NCBI GenBank assembly: GCA_020686985.1
Contig: JAJEPU010000004.1
Location: 1 to 64,000 of the forward strand
Source of the DNA: Brotaphodocola catenula
Lineage (GTDB): Bacteria; Bacillota; Clostridia; Lachnospirales; Lachnospiraceae
Direction: 5' to 3'
DNA: 64,000 bases
Position numbers and translations under genes: made by a program
Notes under the pieces: model-generated
What the model saw: the letters and a program-made list of their open reading frames with translations, nothing else
The model's database searches: none
What the model was told of the DNA's origin: nothing
Shown: piece after piece, positions 33,813 through 42,603 of the stretch
How the letters are laid out: each line of letters opens with the position of its first letter
Position numbering within the stretch: position 1 is the stretch's first letter

Positions 33813-34790
33813 TCAACCTTTGCTGTGGCGACTGGATGGATCGGAATAAGCGTTGCTGTAATAAGAGCAGAACAGTTCAATAAATGCCTGCTGTGGTTTG
33901 GAAATATAGTTTTTGCTCGAGGTCACAATATCAAAATGACGGATGGCGTGGGGAGAATCAATTTTATAATAGCACATCTCCGGGTGGACATTTGTCATCA
34001 GCCAGTCACTGATAAAAGTTGCCCCGATTCCCGAACACGACAGATGAAACGAGGTGACAAGCTGAGAAACCTGGAGCGTGATCCGGGGAGTGATCTGTGC
34101 CCCTTCAAAAAAGGTCATGCTCCGGCGGTAGAGATTGTTGCCGGGGGTCAGGAGAATGAATGGAGTGTCGACAAAGGGTTTCAGCGTGACTTTGGGGCAA
34201 TCTTCCTCCTCAAAGCGATGGGCTAGGATGTCTTCTGAGGTGAGTGCAAATTCGGCAAGCTCTCTGTTTACGGGAAAGGAGATCGGGACAGACAGAAGAA
34301 TCGTATCCTGAAAGGCGGGAATCCGCTGCAGTTTGTCGGAAGGGTCCGGTGTACAGTTAAATGTCAGGTCGATCTGATTCTCTTTGATCATATTGATGAG
34401 TTCCCAGGAGCCAGTCTCGACGAGTTGCAGATCAATTCCCGGAAATTTTCTCTTGTAGGCGGAGAGTACGGGTGGAAGGATGTAAGCGTTAAAATAGTGC
34501 GTTCCGCCGATTTTGAGAGATCCGGTCTTTAAATCTGTCAGATCGTTGAGCTGGGCGGAGAGTTCTTCTTCCAAATGTTGAATCTGCTCGATTTTCTGAA
34601 TATAGATTTTCCCTGCCTCTGTGAGTTCAAGCGGTTTTTTGTCGCGGTTAAAGAGAGAAAGTCCCAGTTCGTGTTCTACTTTCTGAACTGAGATGCTCAG
34701 AGCCGGCTGGGTTAAAAAAAGTTCTTCTGCCGCCTTTGAAAAACTTCCATGTCTGTACACGGTATAAATATACTTCATTTCCTGTTGCAT
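33813..34790 (-). CDS. LysR-family transcriptional regulator
   Basis: The 325-residue protein has an N-terminal winged HTH (about 3-62; GSFSKAAEELFLTQPALSISVQKVEHELGLSLFNRDKKPLELTEAG) and a C-terminal periplasmic-binding-like effector domain (about 90-300). It is divergent from the UxaA-type dehydratase gene and most likely controls that operon in response to a sugar acid. AAGGAG precedes the ATG at 34790. It could also act on the TRAP-1 operon, which ends near its 3' side. Confidence 0.9.
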   Translation of the reverse strand: MQQEMKYIYTVYRHGSFSKAAEELFLTQPALSISVQKVEHELGLSLFNRDKKPLELTEAGKIYIQKIEQIQHLEEELSAQLNDLTDLKTGSLKIGGTHYFNAYILPPVLSAYKRKFPGIDLQLVETGSWELINMIKENQIDLTFNCTPDPSDKLQRIPAFQDTILLSVPISFPVNRELAEFALTSEDILAHRFEEEDCPKVTLKPFVDTPFILLTPGNNLYRRSMTFFEGAQITPRITLQVSQLVTSFHLSCSGIGATFISDWLMTNVHPEMCYYKIDSPHAIRHFDIVTSSKNYISKPQQAFIELFCSYYSNAYSDPSSRHSKG

Positions 34791-34899
34791 GATTGGCGTC
34801 TCCTTTATGTGTTATCTGTTTTTCTTCATTTGCGTTCAGGTTCTTGTTTGAATCTTTGTAAATGTTTCTTTTATCCTCCCCCCTTGATATATAAAAATA

Positions 34900-34955
34900 A
34901 TTTATATAAATATAAAAAGCATAAATTTGATTTTAGTTTATTCCTGCTTTATACT
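34900..34955 (+). promoter_or_regulatory. Promoter of the UxaA operon with upstream palindrome
   Basis: TTGATT (34927-34932), 17-base spacer, TATACT (34950-34955). A perfect 12-base palindrome ATTTATATAAAT (34900-34911) lies 15 bases before the -35, a usual place for a LysR-type site, although AT-rich palindromes arise easily by chance. Confidence 0.5.
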
Positions 34956-35051
34956 GATGTCAAGAGAAAAAAAGATCAGTAAGGCGCCTGAAAAAGAATT
35001 TCTTGAGAATTTTATAACTTTATAGACAGTAGGGAAAACAGGAGGAGAGTC

Positions 35052-36569
35052 ATGAAGATTGATGCCCTTATGATGGACAGCAAGGACAATGTGGTTACAT
35101 GTGTGCGGGATATCAAAGCAGGAGAAACGGTTAAATATCGCAATGGAGATCAGATGTGTGAGATCACCGCAAAGGAGGATATTCCCTTCAGCCACAAGAT
35201 TTCATTGAAAGATCTGGCATCCGGAGAGAAAGTTTTTAAGTATGGAGAACTGATCGGAAAGACGACGAGAGAGATTCTTGCGGGTTGCCTTGTAGATCAC
35301 ACCAATATTTACAGCGTTCCGAGAGATTATGAAAATGAGTACGTTGCAGAGGGAGAAGATTCTGATTACAAAGCACCGGAAGTCAAAACGGTGGAGAGAG
35401 ACGGAAAACTTCAGTTTCTCGGATATCGCCGTTCGGACGGACGTGTGGGAATCCGCAACCATGTGCTGATTCTTCCGACCTGTGCGTGCGGAAGTGAGTC
35501 AAGCCGGATCGTGGCAAGCCAGGTGCGCGGTGCAGTCAACATTGTGTTCAATACAGGCTGTTCCGATGTGGCAGCGAACACGGAGATGTCTCAGAAAGTT
35601 TTGACCGGATTTGCCTGCAACCCAAATGTTTACGGAGTTGTAATCATTGGTCTTGGATGTGAGACGGTTGGTCACAAAGCACTCAGAGAAAAAATTCAGA
35701 AGATGACGGACAAGCCGGTTGTCTCATTCGGAATTCAGGAAGAGGGAGGAACGTTAAAGACGATCGAGAAGGCAGTTCGCTCCGCGAGAGAGATGGCAGC
35801 GCAGGCCGGTCTTGTGAAGAAAGAGTGGTGTGATATCTCAGAGCTTCTGATGGGAATTGAGTGTGGTGGTTCTGATGCAACTTCCGGAATCGCATCCAAT
35901 CCGGCAGTCGGTGAGCTCAGTGACAGACTTGTAGATTTGGGCGCTTCCACAATCATGAGTGAGTCGATTGAGTGGATCGGCGGAGAGCACATTGTGGCAA
36001 GAAGAGGAGCAACTCCTGAAATTCACAATCAGGTAATCAAAGTATGTGAAGACTACGAGAAGCATCTGAAAGTTGCGGGTCAGGACTGCCGTGCAGGTCA
36101 GCCGACTCCGGGAAACAAGGCAGGCGGTCTCTCAACGATTGATGAGAAGAGTCTTGGATGCATCCGAAAAGGCGGAACGAGACCGATCGTGGAGGTTCTC
36201 GAACAGGCAGTGCGCCCGAGCCGTCATGGAGCGATCGTGATGGATACCGCAGGATATGATATTTCTTCCGTGACTTCCATGGTAGCTGCCGGATGTGCAT
36301 GTGTGATCTTTACAACGGGACGAGGTACGCCGACCGGAAATGCGATTGCACCGGTACTCAAGGTGACCGCAAATAAGCGCACCTATACCCATATGGAAGA
36401 CAATATGGATGTGGATCTGAGTGGAATCATTGATGGAAGCACAACGATTGCAGAGTGCGGAGAGATGCTTTTAAACGAGATCGTAGAGGTGTGCAGTGGA
36501 AAACTGACGAAGGCAGAGGCGTACGGATTTTCTGATATTGCCGTTGATCATGTATGTAGATTCGTGTAA
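35052..36569 (+). CDS. UxaA-family altronate/galactarate-type dehydratase
   Basis: The 505-residue enzyme has an N-terminal SAF-like domain (about 1-95; VRDIKAGETVKYRNGD, VFKYGELIGKTTREILAGCLVDHTNIYS) and a C-terminal UxaA domain. The UxaA part has GYRRSDGRVGIRNHVLILPTCACGSES, FNTGCSDVAANTE, IIGLGCETVG and ECGGSDATSGIASNPAVG. Members dehydrate D-altronate or related hexonates/hexarates to 2-keto-3-deoxy acids with a bound metal. It is fused as in D-altronate dehydratase. Co-transcription with the DAACS symporter (31-base gap) points to a sugar-acid or dicarboxylate uptake and dehydration pair. The exact substrate is inferred. AGGAGG precedes the start. Confidence 0.88.
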   Translation: MKIDALMMDSKDNVVTCVRDIKAGETVKYRNGDQMCEITAKEDIPFSHKISLKDLASGEKVFKYGELIGKTTREILAGCLVDHTNIYSVPRDYENEYVAEGEDSDYKAPEVKTVERDGKLQFLGYRRSDGRVGIRNHVLILPTCACGSESSRIVASQVRGAVNIVFNTGCSDVAANTEMSQKVLTGFACNPNVYGVVIIGLGCETVGHKALREKIQKMTDKPVVSFGIQEEGGTLKTIEKAVRSAREMAAQAGLVKKEWCDISELLMGIECGGSDATSGIASNPAVGELSDRLVDLGASTIMSESIEWIGGEHIVARRGATPEIHNQVIKVCEDYEKHLKVAGQDCRAGQPTPGNKAGGLSTIDEKSLGCIRKGGTRPIVEVLEQAVRPSRHGAIVMDTAGYDISSVTSMVAAGCACVIFTTGRGTPTGNAIAPVLKVTANKRTYTHMEDNMDVDLSGIIDGSTTIAECGEMLLNEIVEVCSGKLTKAEAYGFSDIAVDHVCRFV

Positions 36570-36600
36570 ATGCAAGCGCATATAGGGGGAGAAATCGACG

Positions 36601-37818
36601 ATGAATCTGATAAAAAAATGGAACAGTCTGGGGCTGTTCACGAGAATTATGATTGGATTTGTTCTTGGAATCGGAGCAGGAGTGATTCTTGGTGAGAAGG
36701 CAGGATGTCTTGCGTTTCTTGGAACGATCCTGACTCGCCTTTTGACGATGGTGGTAGCTCCGCTGGTGCTGGGACTTCTGATCTGTTCCGCAGCGGATGT
36801 AAAAGATTTCCGTACACTTGGAAAGATCGGTGGAAAGACACTCGGAATCTTTCTCGGCGGTACTGCAATCGCTGTTGCGATTGGTCTTGTGCTCTGTAAT
36901 GTGATGCAGATCGGTGCAGGATTTGTGATGGAGACGACTCAGGCTTATGATGCAACGGAGGTTCCGAGCATTGTAGATACCCTGATGAATATCATTCCGA
37001 CAAACCCATTTAACTCTCTGAGTACGCAGAACCTGCTTCAGATTATTTTCTTTGCCCTGCTCCTCGGCTTTTCTCTGATTAAACTGGGAGATAAGGGAAC
37101 GCCTGTTCTTGATTTCTTCCGTGCATGGACAGAAGCATGGAAGGAGATCACAAACATTGTTCTGGAATTTACTCCGTATGGTGTTTTTGGACTTATGGCA
37201 GACATCGTCGGAAGATACGGAATGGATATTCTGGTTCCGTACATGAAGACAATCGGTGCCTACTACCTGACCTGTGCATTGTTTACGATTTTTGTTCAGG
37301 GTGGTCTTATGGTTGGACTGTATGGAAAAATCAGTCCGATCAGGTTCTTCTCTGTCATGAAGGAAGCCATTCTCTTTGTATTTGCAACCTGCTCGAGCGT
37401 AGCGACGATTCCGCTGAACTTAAAGTGCACGAAAGAACTTGGAGTCAGCGATAAGATTGCAGACTTTGTAATCCCGTTTGGTGCTGTCATGAATATGAAT
37501 GGTACCGCAATTTATGAGGCAGTTGCCGTTATCTTTGCTTCTCAGGTATTTGGAATCCATCTGACCGTGACTCAGCAGATCATGGTAATGCTGACCGCAG
37601 TTCTGGCATCCGTTGGAACTGCCGGAATTCCGGGTTCTGGTCTTGTGATGCTGACGATTGTCCTGAATGCAGTCAATCTTCCGCTTGAGACGATCGGTCT
37701 TCTCGCCGGAATCGACAGAATCCTGAACATGGCGAGAGTGATTCCGAACATTGTGGGAGATGCAGCGGCAGCAGTTGTTGTTGCAAAGAGTGAGAAGGAG
37801 TTAAATCCGATTAAATAA
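36601..37818 (+). CDS. Dicarboxylate/amino acid:cation symporter (DAACS family)
   Basis: The 405-residue protein has about eight TM segments plus hairpin loops. FATCSSVATIPLNLKCTKELGVSDKIADFVIPFGAVMNMNGTAIYEA and ASVGTAGIPGSGLVMLTIVLNAVNLP are the substrate- and cation-binding motifs of the GltP/DctA/SstT family. It imports a dicarboxylate, amino acid or related acid with Na+ or H+. Its place next to the dehydratase suggests the same acid as substrate. AGGGGGAG lies upstream of the ATG. Confidence 0.92.
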   Translation: MNLIKKWNSLGLFTRIMIGFVLGIGAGVILGEKAGCLAFLGTILTRLLTMVVAPLVLGLLICSAADVKDFRTLGKIGGKTLGIFLGGTAIAVAIGLVLCNVMQIGAGFVMETTQAYDATEVPSIVDTLMNIIPTNPFNSLSTQNLLQIIFFALLLGFSLIKLGDKGTPVLDFFRAWTEAWKEITNIVLEFTPYGVFGLMADIVGRYGMDILVPYMKTIGAYYLTCALFTIFVQGGLMVGLYGKISPIRFFSVMKEAILFVFATCSSVATIPLNLKCTKELGVSDKIADFVIPFGAVMNMNGTAIYEAVAVIFASQVFGIHLTVTQQIMVMLTAVLASVGTAGIPGSGLVMLTIVLNAVNLPLETIGLLAGIDRILNMARVIPNIVGDAAAAVVVAKSEKELNPIK

Positions 37819-37944
37819 ATCAATCAAATAAGAAATCCAATCTTTCTGCCAAAAGATGTGAGATAAAATGTGATAATCAACCAAACGATCAACTTGGATG
37901 CTTAGACATATGCAAAAAGTATGTCTGGGCATACCTGGGGAAAA

Positions 37945-37998
37945 GCGAAAACCTTCCGGGATGAAATGAGAAAATCCCGGGAGGTTTTCGCTTTTTTT
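37945..37998 (+). terminator. Strong terminator, second of a near-identical pair
   Basis: A perfect-looking 18-bp stem (37945-37962 with 37974-37991) is followed by seven Ts. The 3' half is identical to that at 33669-33721; the loops differ. Confidence 0.92.
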
Positions 37999-38004
37999 GC
38001 ATCA

Positions 38005-38053
38005 TTCAGAGTGGGATGGTTTCCCCTTCTGGGTGATACGCTCCGCATGGATG
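38005..38053. repeat. Structured intergenic repeat, family B, copy 2 (partial)
   Basis: The bases TTCAGAGTGG-GATG, then TATACGCTCCGC-TGGATG (with GATACGCTCCGC here), parallel 20181-20227. The right-hand palindromic half seen at 20228-20298 is missing. The 37819-38187 interval holds the terminator, this repeat and a TATAAT (38095-38100) that probably serves the next gene. Confidence 0.5.
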
Positions 38054-38187
38054 TTTCCTCGTTTTTGTGACTTCCAGAAATCATAAAAATCGGGTATAAT
38101 GAAAGGTACCCATTAAATGCAGGATTCCTGTGTTTGTGAGGAAAAAACTTAAAAAACAAAATTTTATTATGTAAAGGGGTGCTGTTT

Positions 38188-38970
38188 ATGTCGCTTGTTT
38201 ATGCAAAAGGAAAAGAGTTTCACATTCAGACAACACCGGAGATTGTAGGAAAATATGTGATTCTTCCGGGAGATCCGGGAAGGTGTGAGAAGATCGCAAA
38301 ATATTTTGATCACGCAGAGAAGGTTGCGCAGAACCGTGAGTTTGTGACGTATACCGGAGAACTTGACGGGGAGAAGGTGTCTGTCTGTTCAACCGGAATC
38401 GGTGGTCCGTCCGCATCGATTGCGATGGAGGAGCTGATTCACTGTGGAGCGGACACGTTTATCCGTGTCGGAACTTCAGGTGGAATGCAGCCGGAGATCT
38501 GTGGGGGAGACCTTGTGATTGCAACCGGAGCGATCCGCATGGAGGGGACAAGCAGAGAATATGCTCCGATCGAATATCCGGCAGTTGCGCATTATGATGT
38601 TGTTGAGGCCCTAAAGGCAGCGGCGGACCGGATGAATGCGAAGAGTCATGTCGGTGTTGTACAGTGCAAGGACAATTTCTACGGTCAGCATTCTCCGGAG
38701 ACAATGCCGGTATCCTATGAGCTGGAAAACAAGTGGAATGCATGGATCCAGTGCGGGGCACTCGCATCAGAGATGGAGTCGGCAGCTCTTTTCATTGTAG
38801 GTGGGGTGCGTCGCGTCCGGGTCGGATCGGTGATGCTTGTGATTGCAAACCAGACCCGCCGTGCGATGGAACTTGAGGATCCGCAGGTCTATGATACGGA
38901 TCTGGCTGTCCGTGTTGCCGTGGAGGGACTGCGTGAACTGATCCGCAAAGACAGAGCGAAGAGGGCATAA
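38188..38970 (+). CDS. udp: Uridine phosphorylase-type nucleoside phosphorylase
   Basis: The 260-residue enzyme cleaves a nucleoside with phosphate. [19 protein letters not shown] is the phosphate-binding start, [36 protein letters not shown] the central motif, and [17 protein letters not shown] the ribose-binding motif of the NP-1 family. The overall pattern fits Udp better than PNP. GTG at 38179 is part of the AAAGGGG site region; the ATG at 38188 is the start. It is a single gene. Confidence 0.88.
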   Translation: MSLVYAKGKEFHIQTTPEIVGKYVILPGDPGRCEKIAKYFDHAEKVAQNREFVTYTGELDGEKVSVCSTGIGGPSASIAMEELIHCGADTFIRVGTSGGMQPEICGGDLVIATGAIRMEGTSREYAPIEYPAVAHYDVVEALKAAADRMNAKSHVGVVQCKDNFYGQHSPETMPVSYELENKWNAWIQCGALASEMESAALFIVGGVRRVRVGSVMLVIANQTRRAMELEDPQVYDTDLAVRVAVEGLRELIRKDRAKRA

Positions 38971-39165
38971 AAAATCCCCCGTTCGCTTTCTCTTCGGAAA
39001 ACGGACAGGGGATCAAAAAGGGGAGGATAAGTATTTTTCATTTTTCTTTGGTACTAATGACAGTATTTCCCGGATCAGCCGGTTTATGCAGGAAAATAAA
39101 AAAATCTGATGATTTTGAGTCTGGTGTTTTGCTATAGAAAATTTTAGTATTCATAACCCCAAATC

Positions 39166-39174
39166 TGTCAGACA
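39166..39174. promoter_or_regulatory. Possible GntR operator, site 1
   Basis: TGTCAGACA is a perfect palindrome identical to the core of the site at 40193-40205. It is about 56 bases upstream of the -35 of the regulator gene. Confidence 0.45.
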
Positions 39175-39229
39175 TTCTATACAGATTTGGGGGACTGTTT
39201 GTTTTTGATGACAGGAAATTGATAATTGA

Positions 39230-39258
39230 TTGACAAAGAAATTGATGATTCGTATAAT
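39230..39258 (+). promoter_or_regulatory. Promoter of the GntR regulator
   Basis: Perfect TTGACA (39230-39235) and perfect TATAAT (39253-39258) with a 17-base spacer. The leader is about 95 bases. Confidence 0.75.
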
Positions 39259-39275
39259 AGAAGTATGTTGTACGG

Positions 39276-39286
39276 TTGTCTGATAA
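39276..39286. promoter_or_regulatory. Possible GntR operator, site 2
   Basis: TTGTCTGATAA differs by one base from TTGTCTGACAA. It lies about 10 bases after the predicted start of the regulator transcript, as for autorepression. Confidence 0.5.
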
Positions 39287-39361
39287 ATAAGAAGGGACGG
39301 AAAAGGGGCGAGAACCGTGATTACATAATTTATGAAAATACAAGGGGAAAGAGGACATCTT

Positions 39362-40069
39362 ATGATTATTTCGCGTTCAAATATCACGGATCAGATTGTT
39401 CAATATTTCAAAGAGAAGATTGTTTCTGGAGAATGGAAAGTCGGGGAGAAGATTCCATCGGAGAATCAGCTCACGGAGACTCTGGGGGTGAGCCGTGCGA
39501 GTATCCGAACTGCCATTCAGCAGCTGGTCGGGATCGGGGTGCTTGAGAGCCGTCACGGAAAGGGAACTTTTCTTCTCGATGATGAGGTGGATGAAGGAGG
39601 AGCGGGAGACGGGAAAATCACAGCTCAGGACTGCAAAGATACGCAGAAAGTGTTGGAATTCCGACGGATTGTTGAACCGGAAGCGTGTTATCTTGCGACG
39701 GAGAATGCAACGGACGAGTTGATTGATCAGCTTCAAAAGGCACTCGATGAGATGGCAGGAAACAAGGAGAATCAGAAAGCGTTTATCGCGGCGGATCTTC
39801 GATTCCATGAGCTGATTTGCAATGCCTCGGAGAATCTGCTTCTGGAGAAGAGCATGAGCAAGGTGTTTGAGGAGGCAGGGCGAGATCAGGCACGGACATT
39901 TCAGCTCTTTGGTTTTAAAGATGGAATCTATTATCATCGTCTGATTCTGGATGCAATCAAAAAAGGAGATGCAAAACGGGCGCGGGAGAGCATGTTTGAT
40001 CATCTCCAGATGGGAATTGATAAGTTGAACAGCCAAAGCAGGGAGATTGAGATCAAATCTCAAAAATAA
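39362..40069 (+). CDS. FadR-type GntR transcriptional regulator
   Basis: A 235-residue protein with an N-terminal GntR winged HTH (about 4-70; EKIVSGEWKVGEKIPSENQLTETLGVSRASIRTAIQQLVGIGVLESRHGKGTFL) and a C-terminal FCD domain (about 95-225) with the metal/acid-binding D and His positions (FIAADLRFHELIC, YYHRLILDAIKKGDAKRARESMFDHL). Such regulators sense sugar acids and usually repress the adjacent catabolic operon. The start at 39362 follows GAGG; the ATG ten codons earlier has no site. Operator-like palindromes lie at its own promoter and at the next operon. Confidence 0.92.
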   Translation: MIISRSNITDQIVQYFKEKIVSGEWKVGEKIPSENQLTETLGVSRASIRTAIQQLVGIGVLESRHGKGTFLLDDEVDEGGAGDGKITAQDCKDTQKVLEFRRIVEPEACYLATENATDELIDQLQKALDEMAGNKENQKAFIAADLRFHELICNASENLLLEKSMSKVFEEAGRDQARTFQLFGFKDGIYYHRLILDAIKKGDAKRARESMFDHLQMGIDKLNSQSREIEIKSQK

Positions 40070-40153
40070 TAGTGCATTATGCATAATAAAACAATGCAAA
40101 GATTTGAAAAACAGACAAAAGATGCATTTAAAATAAAAAAACAGATAAAGTAG

Positions 40154-40182
40154 TTGACAAAACAGACAAGGGTGATTATAAT
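40154..40182 (+). promoter_or_regulatory. Promoter of the hexonate (ManD-TRAP) operon
   Basis: Perfect TTGACA (40154-40159) and TATAAT (40177-40182) with a 17-base spacer. Confidence 0.8.
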
Positions 40183-40192
40183 CACAATATAA

Positions 40193-40205
40193 CTTGTCAG
40201 ACAAG
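40193..40205. promoter_or_regulatory. GntR operator at the hexonate operon, main site
   Basis: CTTGTCAGACAAG is a perfect 13-base palindrome beginning 10 bases after the -10 box, so it covers the transcript start. It has the form of FadR-family operators and recurs at 39166, 39276 and 40266. Confidence 0.65.
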
Positions 40206-40230
40206 ATAGAACAAATGAAAGTGAGCAATA

Positions 40231-40252
40231 AAGGCTGTCAAAGGACAGCCTT
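40231..40252 (+). other. Leader hairpin of the hexonate operon
   Basis: AAGGCTGTC-AAAG-GACAGCCTT is a perfect 9-bp stem with no T-run, so it is not a terminator. It may protect or structure the 5' end of the message. Confidence 0.5.
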
Positions 40253-40265
40253 AAACAAAAAAACA

Positions 40266-40275
40266 ACTTGTCAGA
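40266..40275. promoter_or_regulatory. Possible GntR operator, downstream site
   Basis: CTTGTCAGAC repeats the left ten bases of the main operator about 73 bases downstream, just before the ManD start codon. It could support a repression loop or roadblock. Confidence 0.4.
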
Positions 40276-40300
40276 CGACTTACAAGAAAGAGGTATAAGG

Positions 40301-41548
40301 ATGGCAGTAACAATCAGCAAAGTACGGGTAATTTGTACCGCACCAGAAGGAATCAATCTTGTGGTTGTAAAAGTGGAAACGAATCAGCCGGGATTATATG
40401 GTCTGGGTTGTGCAACCTTTGCTTATCGACATCTTGCAGTAAAAACGATCGTGGAGGAGTATCTTGATCCGCTTTTAAGAGGACGGGATGCAGAGAATAT
40501 AGAGGAGATCTGGCAGCTGATGCATCAGAACGCCTACTGGAGAAACGGACCGGCGGAGAACAATGCGATCTCCGGTGTGGATATGGCACTCTGGGACATC
40601 AAGGGAAAGATGGCAGGAATGCCGGTATATCAGCTGTTTGGAGGAAAGTGCCGTCAGGGAATTCCGGTTTACCGTCATGCAGATGGAAGAGATCTCGAGG
40701 AACTCTGTGAGAACATTGAGCGTTTCCGGGAGATGGGAATTAAGACGATCCGCTGCCAGTGCGGTGGATACGGCGGAGAAGATTATGGAAATACGCCGAA
40801 GGATGCTCCGGCGGGCTCACTTCCTGGCATTTATCTCGATTCTAAATCTTATATCCGTGACACGGTAAAATTATTTGAAGGAATTCGAAATAAGATTGGA
40901 TATGAGATGAATCTGGTTCACGATGTTCATGAGAGAATTGCTCCGGTTGAGGCGATCCGTCTGGCGCAGCAGCTGGAACCGTTTGATCTGTTTTTCCTTG
41001 AAGATCCTGTATCGATCGAGCAGACTGACTGGCTTCGCCGTCTGCGCAGTCAGACAAGTATTCCGATTGCAGAAGGAGAGCTTTTCAACAACCCGGCAGA
41101 ATGGAAGCATCTGATCAGTGAGCAGTTAATTGATTTTATCCGTGTCCACATCAGCCAGATCGGAGGAATCACTCCGGCGAGAAAACTTCAGATTTTTGCA
41201 GAGCAGTTTGGGGTACGCACTGCATGGCATGGACCGGGCGATATGTCTCCGATCGCACATGCTGCTAATATCCATATTGATCTGGCGGCACAGAATTTTG
41301 GTGTACAGGAGTGGTCAGGAATTGAGCCTCCGAACTATGTGATTCAGGATCTGAAAGGACCGCATGGGGCACTTCTTGAAGTTTTCCCGGGTCTTCCGGA
41401 ATACCGGGACGGTTATGTATATGCAAATGACAAGCCGGGACTTGGCGTGGATCTGAACGAAAAAGAGGCAGAGAAATATCCGTGTGAAAATACCGTTACC
41501 CGTTGGACGCAGACGAGAAGGAAAGACGGAGCGCTTCAGACACCGTAA
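40301..41548 (+). CDS. D-mannonate dehydratase-like enzyme (ManD/RspA subgroup, enolase superfamily)
   Basis: The 415-residue enzyme has an enolase-type N-terminal capping domain and a C-terminal barrel. YRHADGRD, NLVHDVHERI (first metal Asp), FFLEDPV (second, Glu), IAEGELFNN (third, Glu), RVHISQIGGITPARK and TAWHGPGD (catalytic His) follow the order of the mannonate dehydratase subgroup. Known members dehydrate D-mannonate and/or D-gluconate to 2-keto-3-deoxygluconate; low-efficiency members serve L-gulonate or L-idonate pathways. The operon's two dehydrogenases support the latter. The start follows AGGTATAAGG. It is gene one of a six-gene unit. Confidence 0.87.
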   Translation: MAVTISKVRVICTAPEGINLVVVKVETNQPGLYGLGCATFAYRHLAVKTIVEEYLDPLLRGRDAENIEEIWQLMHQNAYWRNGPAENNAISGVDMALWDIKGKMAGMPVYQLFGGKCRQGIPVYRHADGRDLEELCENIERFREMGIKTIRCQCGGYGGEDYGNTPKDAPAGSLPGIYLDSKSYIRDTVKLFEGIRNKIGYEMNLVHDVHERIAPVEAIRLAQQLEPFDLFFLEDPVSIEQTDWLRRLRSQTSIPIAEGELFNNPAEWKHLISEQLIDFIRVHISQIGGITPARKLQIFAEQFGVRTAWHGPGDMSPIAHAANIHIDLAAQNFGVQEWSGIEPPNYVIQDLKGPHGALLEVFPGLPEYRDGYVYANDKPGLGVDLNEKEAEKYPCENTVTRWTQTRRKDGALQTP

Positions 41549-41581
41549 GCGAGGGGCATTTTTGTATTGGGAGGGATTAAA

Positions 41582-42589
41582 ATGAAACGCACACAGGTAG
41601 CAGCGCTCGTAGCGGTGGGCGCGTTTGTGGCAGGCGCGGTAGCAATCTGGCATGATTCAAAACCGATGGTATCTTCTAATGGAACGATTACGCTTCGCAT
41701 GGCGCAGACTTCCTCGGAGACAGGAGCAATCGGACAGAGCATGAATGAGTTTGCCGATGAAATTTATGACCGGACAGACGGAAGATATAAAATCGAAGTT
41801 TATCACAATGGACAGCTTGGAGCAGAGATTGACACGATTGAGGGATGTCAGATGGGAACGATCGATATTGCGGTGGTCAATCAGTCTACACTTGGAAACT
41901 TTATCAGCAATTTTCAGGCATTGGATATTCCGTATCTGATCACATCGACCGATCAGGCAGACCGTGTATTTCTGGGAGAAATTGGGGATTCTTTTCTGGA
42001 ACGGCTCTCCGGTGTACAGCTTGTCGGTCTTGGGATCTGGGAGTCTGGATTCCGAAATCTGACGAATGGAAAAAAAGATATCAATTCGGTTGATGATATC
42101 AAGGGACTCAAGATCCGCACGATGGAGAACCAGATTCACATTGCATTCTGGAAGGCGCTCGGAGCGGATGCGACTCCGATGGCATGGGGTGAGGCGTACA
42201 CCGCACTTCAGCAGGGTGCCCTTGATGGACAGGAAAACCCGTCTACGGTTATTCTGACAAATAATGTAGCACAGGTAAACAGTCATCTTGCAATTACGGA
42301 GCATGCATATTCTACCGTATTTCTGATTATGAGTCCGACAACCTGGGCATCTTTGGGCGAGGAAGACCAGAAAATTTTCAAGGAGGTCATGGATGAGTGC
42401 AGCCAGAAGGAGAGAGTGCTCAGCCGCCAGATGGATACAGAAGCTGTGGAACAGCTCAAAGAGCAGGGAATGACCGTTACTTATCCGGAAAAACAGCCAT
42501 TTATTGATGCAGCGTCTTCTTTGTATGAGACATGGGAGAAAGATTATGGAAAAGTGATGTCGGATATTCGAGCACTGAAGACAAATTAG
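41582..42589 (+). CDS. TRAP transporter substrate-binding protein (DctP family), system 2
   Basis: The 335-residue binding protein has an N-terminal hydrophobic helix (about 6-22) but no lipobox Cys, so it is either anchored by an uncleaved helix or differently processed, unlike system 1. ITLRMAQTSSETGAIGQSMNEFADEI, IWESGFRNLTNGKKDINSVDDIKGLKIRTMENQ (ligand Arg) and GEAYTALQQGALDGQENP are DctP motifs. GGGAGGG lies seven bases before the ATG. Expected ligand: the hexonate degraded by the neighbouring enzymes. Confidence 0.9.
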   Translation: MKRTQVAALVAVGAFVAGAVAIWHDSKPMVSSNGTITLRMAQTSSETGAIGQSMNEFADEIYDRTDGRYKIEVYHNGQLGAEIDTIEGCQMGTIDIAVVNQSTLGNFISNFQALDIPYLITSTDQADRVFLGEIGDSFLERLSGVQLVGLGIWESGFRNLTNGKKDINSVDDIKGLKIRTMENQIHIAFWKALGADATPMAWGEAYTALQQGALDGQENPSTVILTNNVAQVNSHLAITEHAYSTVFLIMSPTTWASLGEEDQKIFKEVMDECSQKERVLSRQMDTEAVEQLKEQGMTVTYPEKQPFIDAASSLYETWEKDYGKVMSDIRALKTN

Positions 42590-42603
42590 GTGGGAGGACG
42601 AGA

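Noticed and set aside
38975-39022. ATCCCCC...GGGGAT hairpin after udp taken as its terminator
   Set aside because: The T-run lies on the minus strand, where no transcript is known to end; on the plus strand A-runs follow, so I only note the hairpin.
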